Assembly (NCBI GenBank): GCA_022592435.1
Contig: JABYQS010000589.1
Coordinates: 1-17,610, forward strand
Source: Cerioporus squamosus
Taxonomy: Eukaryota > Basidiomycota > Agaricomycetes > Polyporales > Polyporaceae
Reading direction: 5' to 3'
DNA: 17,610 bases
This document shows, in pieces, positions 17,283-17,610 of this stretch (positions are counted from its first letter, which is position 1; every line of letters starts with the position of its first letter). The notes under the pieces are model-generated. The model worked only from the letters and a program-made list of their open reading frames with translations, was not told the origin of the DNA and did not search any database. The position numbers were made by a program, and so were the translations under genes.

Positions 17283-17610
17283 ACACGTCCACGCCGACGG
17301 CGTCTCTGGTGTCGACCTCTGCCACACAAAAGTCCTGCACCTCTCTTCGATCCACTCATCGTTACTCTCGTCTGCCGCGGGTCGCCGCTACGTCTGCTGC
17401 TGAGATCCTTGTCGGGTTTCGTACATCCTGTTCTGATATCTGTACGATAGTTTGTAGTTCGCGTGCCCGTTGTTCGCTTCGTCGTGTCCTCTCCCGTCCA
17501 TTGTATTTGACTGCGCCATTCTCTCCGTCTCTGACATGGACATGGTAACCATACGTAGCCACGTCCCCTCCACACCGAGTTGCTCGCGGTAGAACATGGT
17601 CGCTCTTGCT
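17283..17610. other. 3' flank, nothing recognised
   Basis: This stretch follows the TGA at 17280-17282. It is less GC-rich from about 17400 and probably holds the 3' untranslated region. No further gene start, repeat or RNA is visible before the window ends. Confidence 0.45.

Noticed and set aside
1..17610. Bacterial-type systems, CRISPR arrays, LTR or TIR transposons
   Set aside because: No spaced repeats, integrase, reverse transcriptase or transposase motifs were seen on either strand; introns and TATA boxes point to a eukaryotic nuclear genome.

Overview
The window looks like nuclear DNA of a GC-rich basidiomycete fungus, most likely an agaricomycete. This is an inference. The supporting signs are genes broken by short GT-AG introns (mostly 46-100 nt) with CTNAC/CTAAC-like branch sites, CT-rich leaders, TATA boxes roughly 60-110 nt ahead of start codons, and a Pho80/PCL-type fungal cyclin. 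I see no bacterial operon structure, rRNA, CRISPR array or intact transposon. Gene models were built by hand by joining open frames across splice sites whose phases match.

Layout, all recognised genes on the + strand: (1) 1-822, the 3' part of an unrecognised multi-exon gene cut by the window edge. (2) 1618-1751, a 44-45 bp sequence repeated three times, followed by a TATA-like box and a 177-aa protein with a Zn2Cys6-like cysteine pattern (1881-2460). (3) 2619-2701, an 18-bp direct repeat, then an acidic, coiled-coil-like and Pro/Ser-rich protein (about 2950-3644) whose C-terminus is encoded by a 39-bp tandem repeat. (4) About 1.5 kb without a gene, holding a Pol III box A/box B look-alike and a nest of palindromes at 3990-4041. 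(5) A three-exon MYND zinc-finger gene with a clear TATA box (5220-6109). (6) A 2.6-kb gap with a possible 44-codon gene (6490-6624) and uncertain exon-like pieces. (7) A Pho80/PCL-type cyclin (8764-10199). (8) A 3.2-kb gap with exon-like fragments that do not join into a model. (9) An F-box-like/nucleotidyltransferase-fold gene (13426-15335). (10) A Cys-rich, Pro-rich protein of at least six exons (15505-17282).

No shared pathway is evident. The set (zinc-cluster-like proteins, MYND finger, PCL cyclin, F-box-like/NTase protein) suggests a region of lineage-restricted regulatory-type genes rather than a metabolic cluster. The weakest parts are the 5' ends of the first and third genes, the 3' splicing of the nucleotidyltransferase gene, and one unresolved phase change in the last gene.
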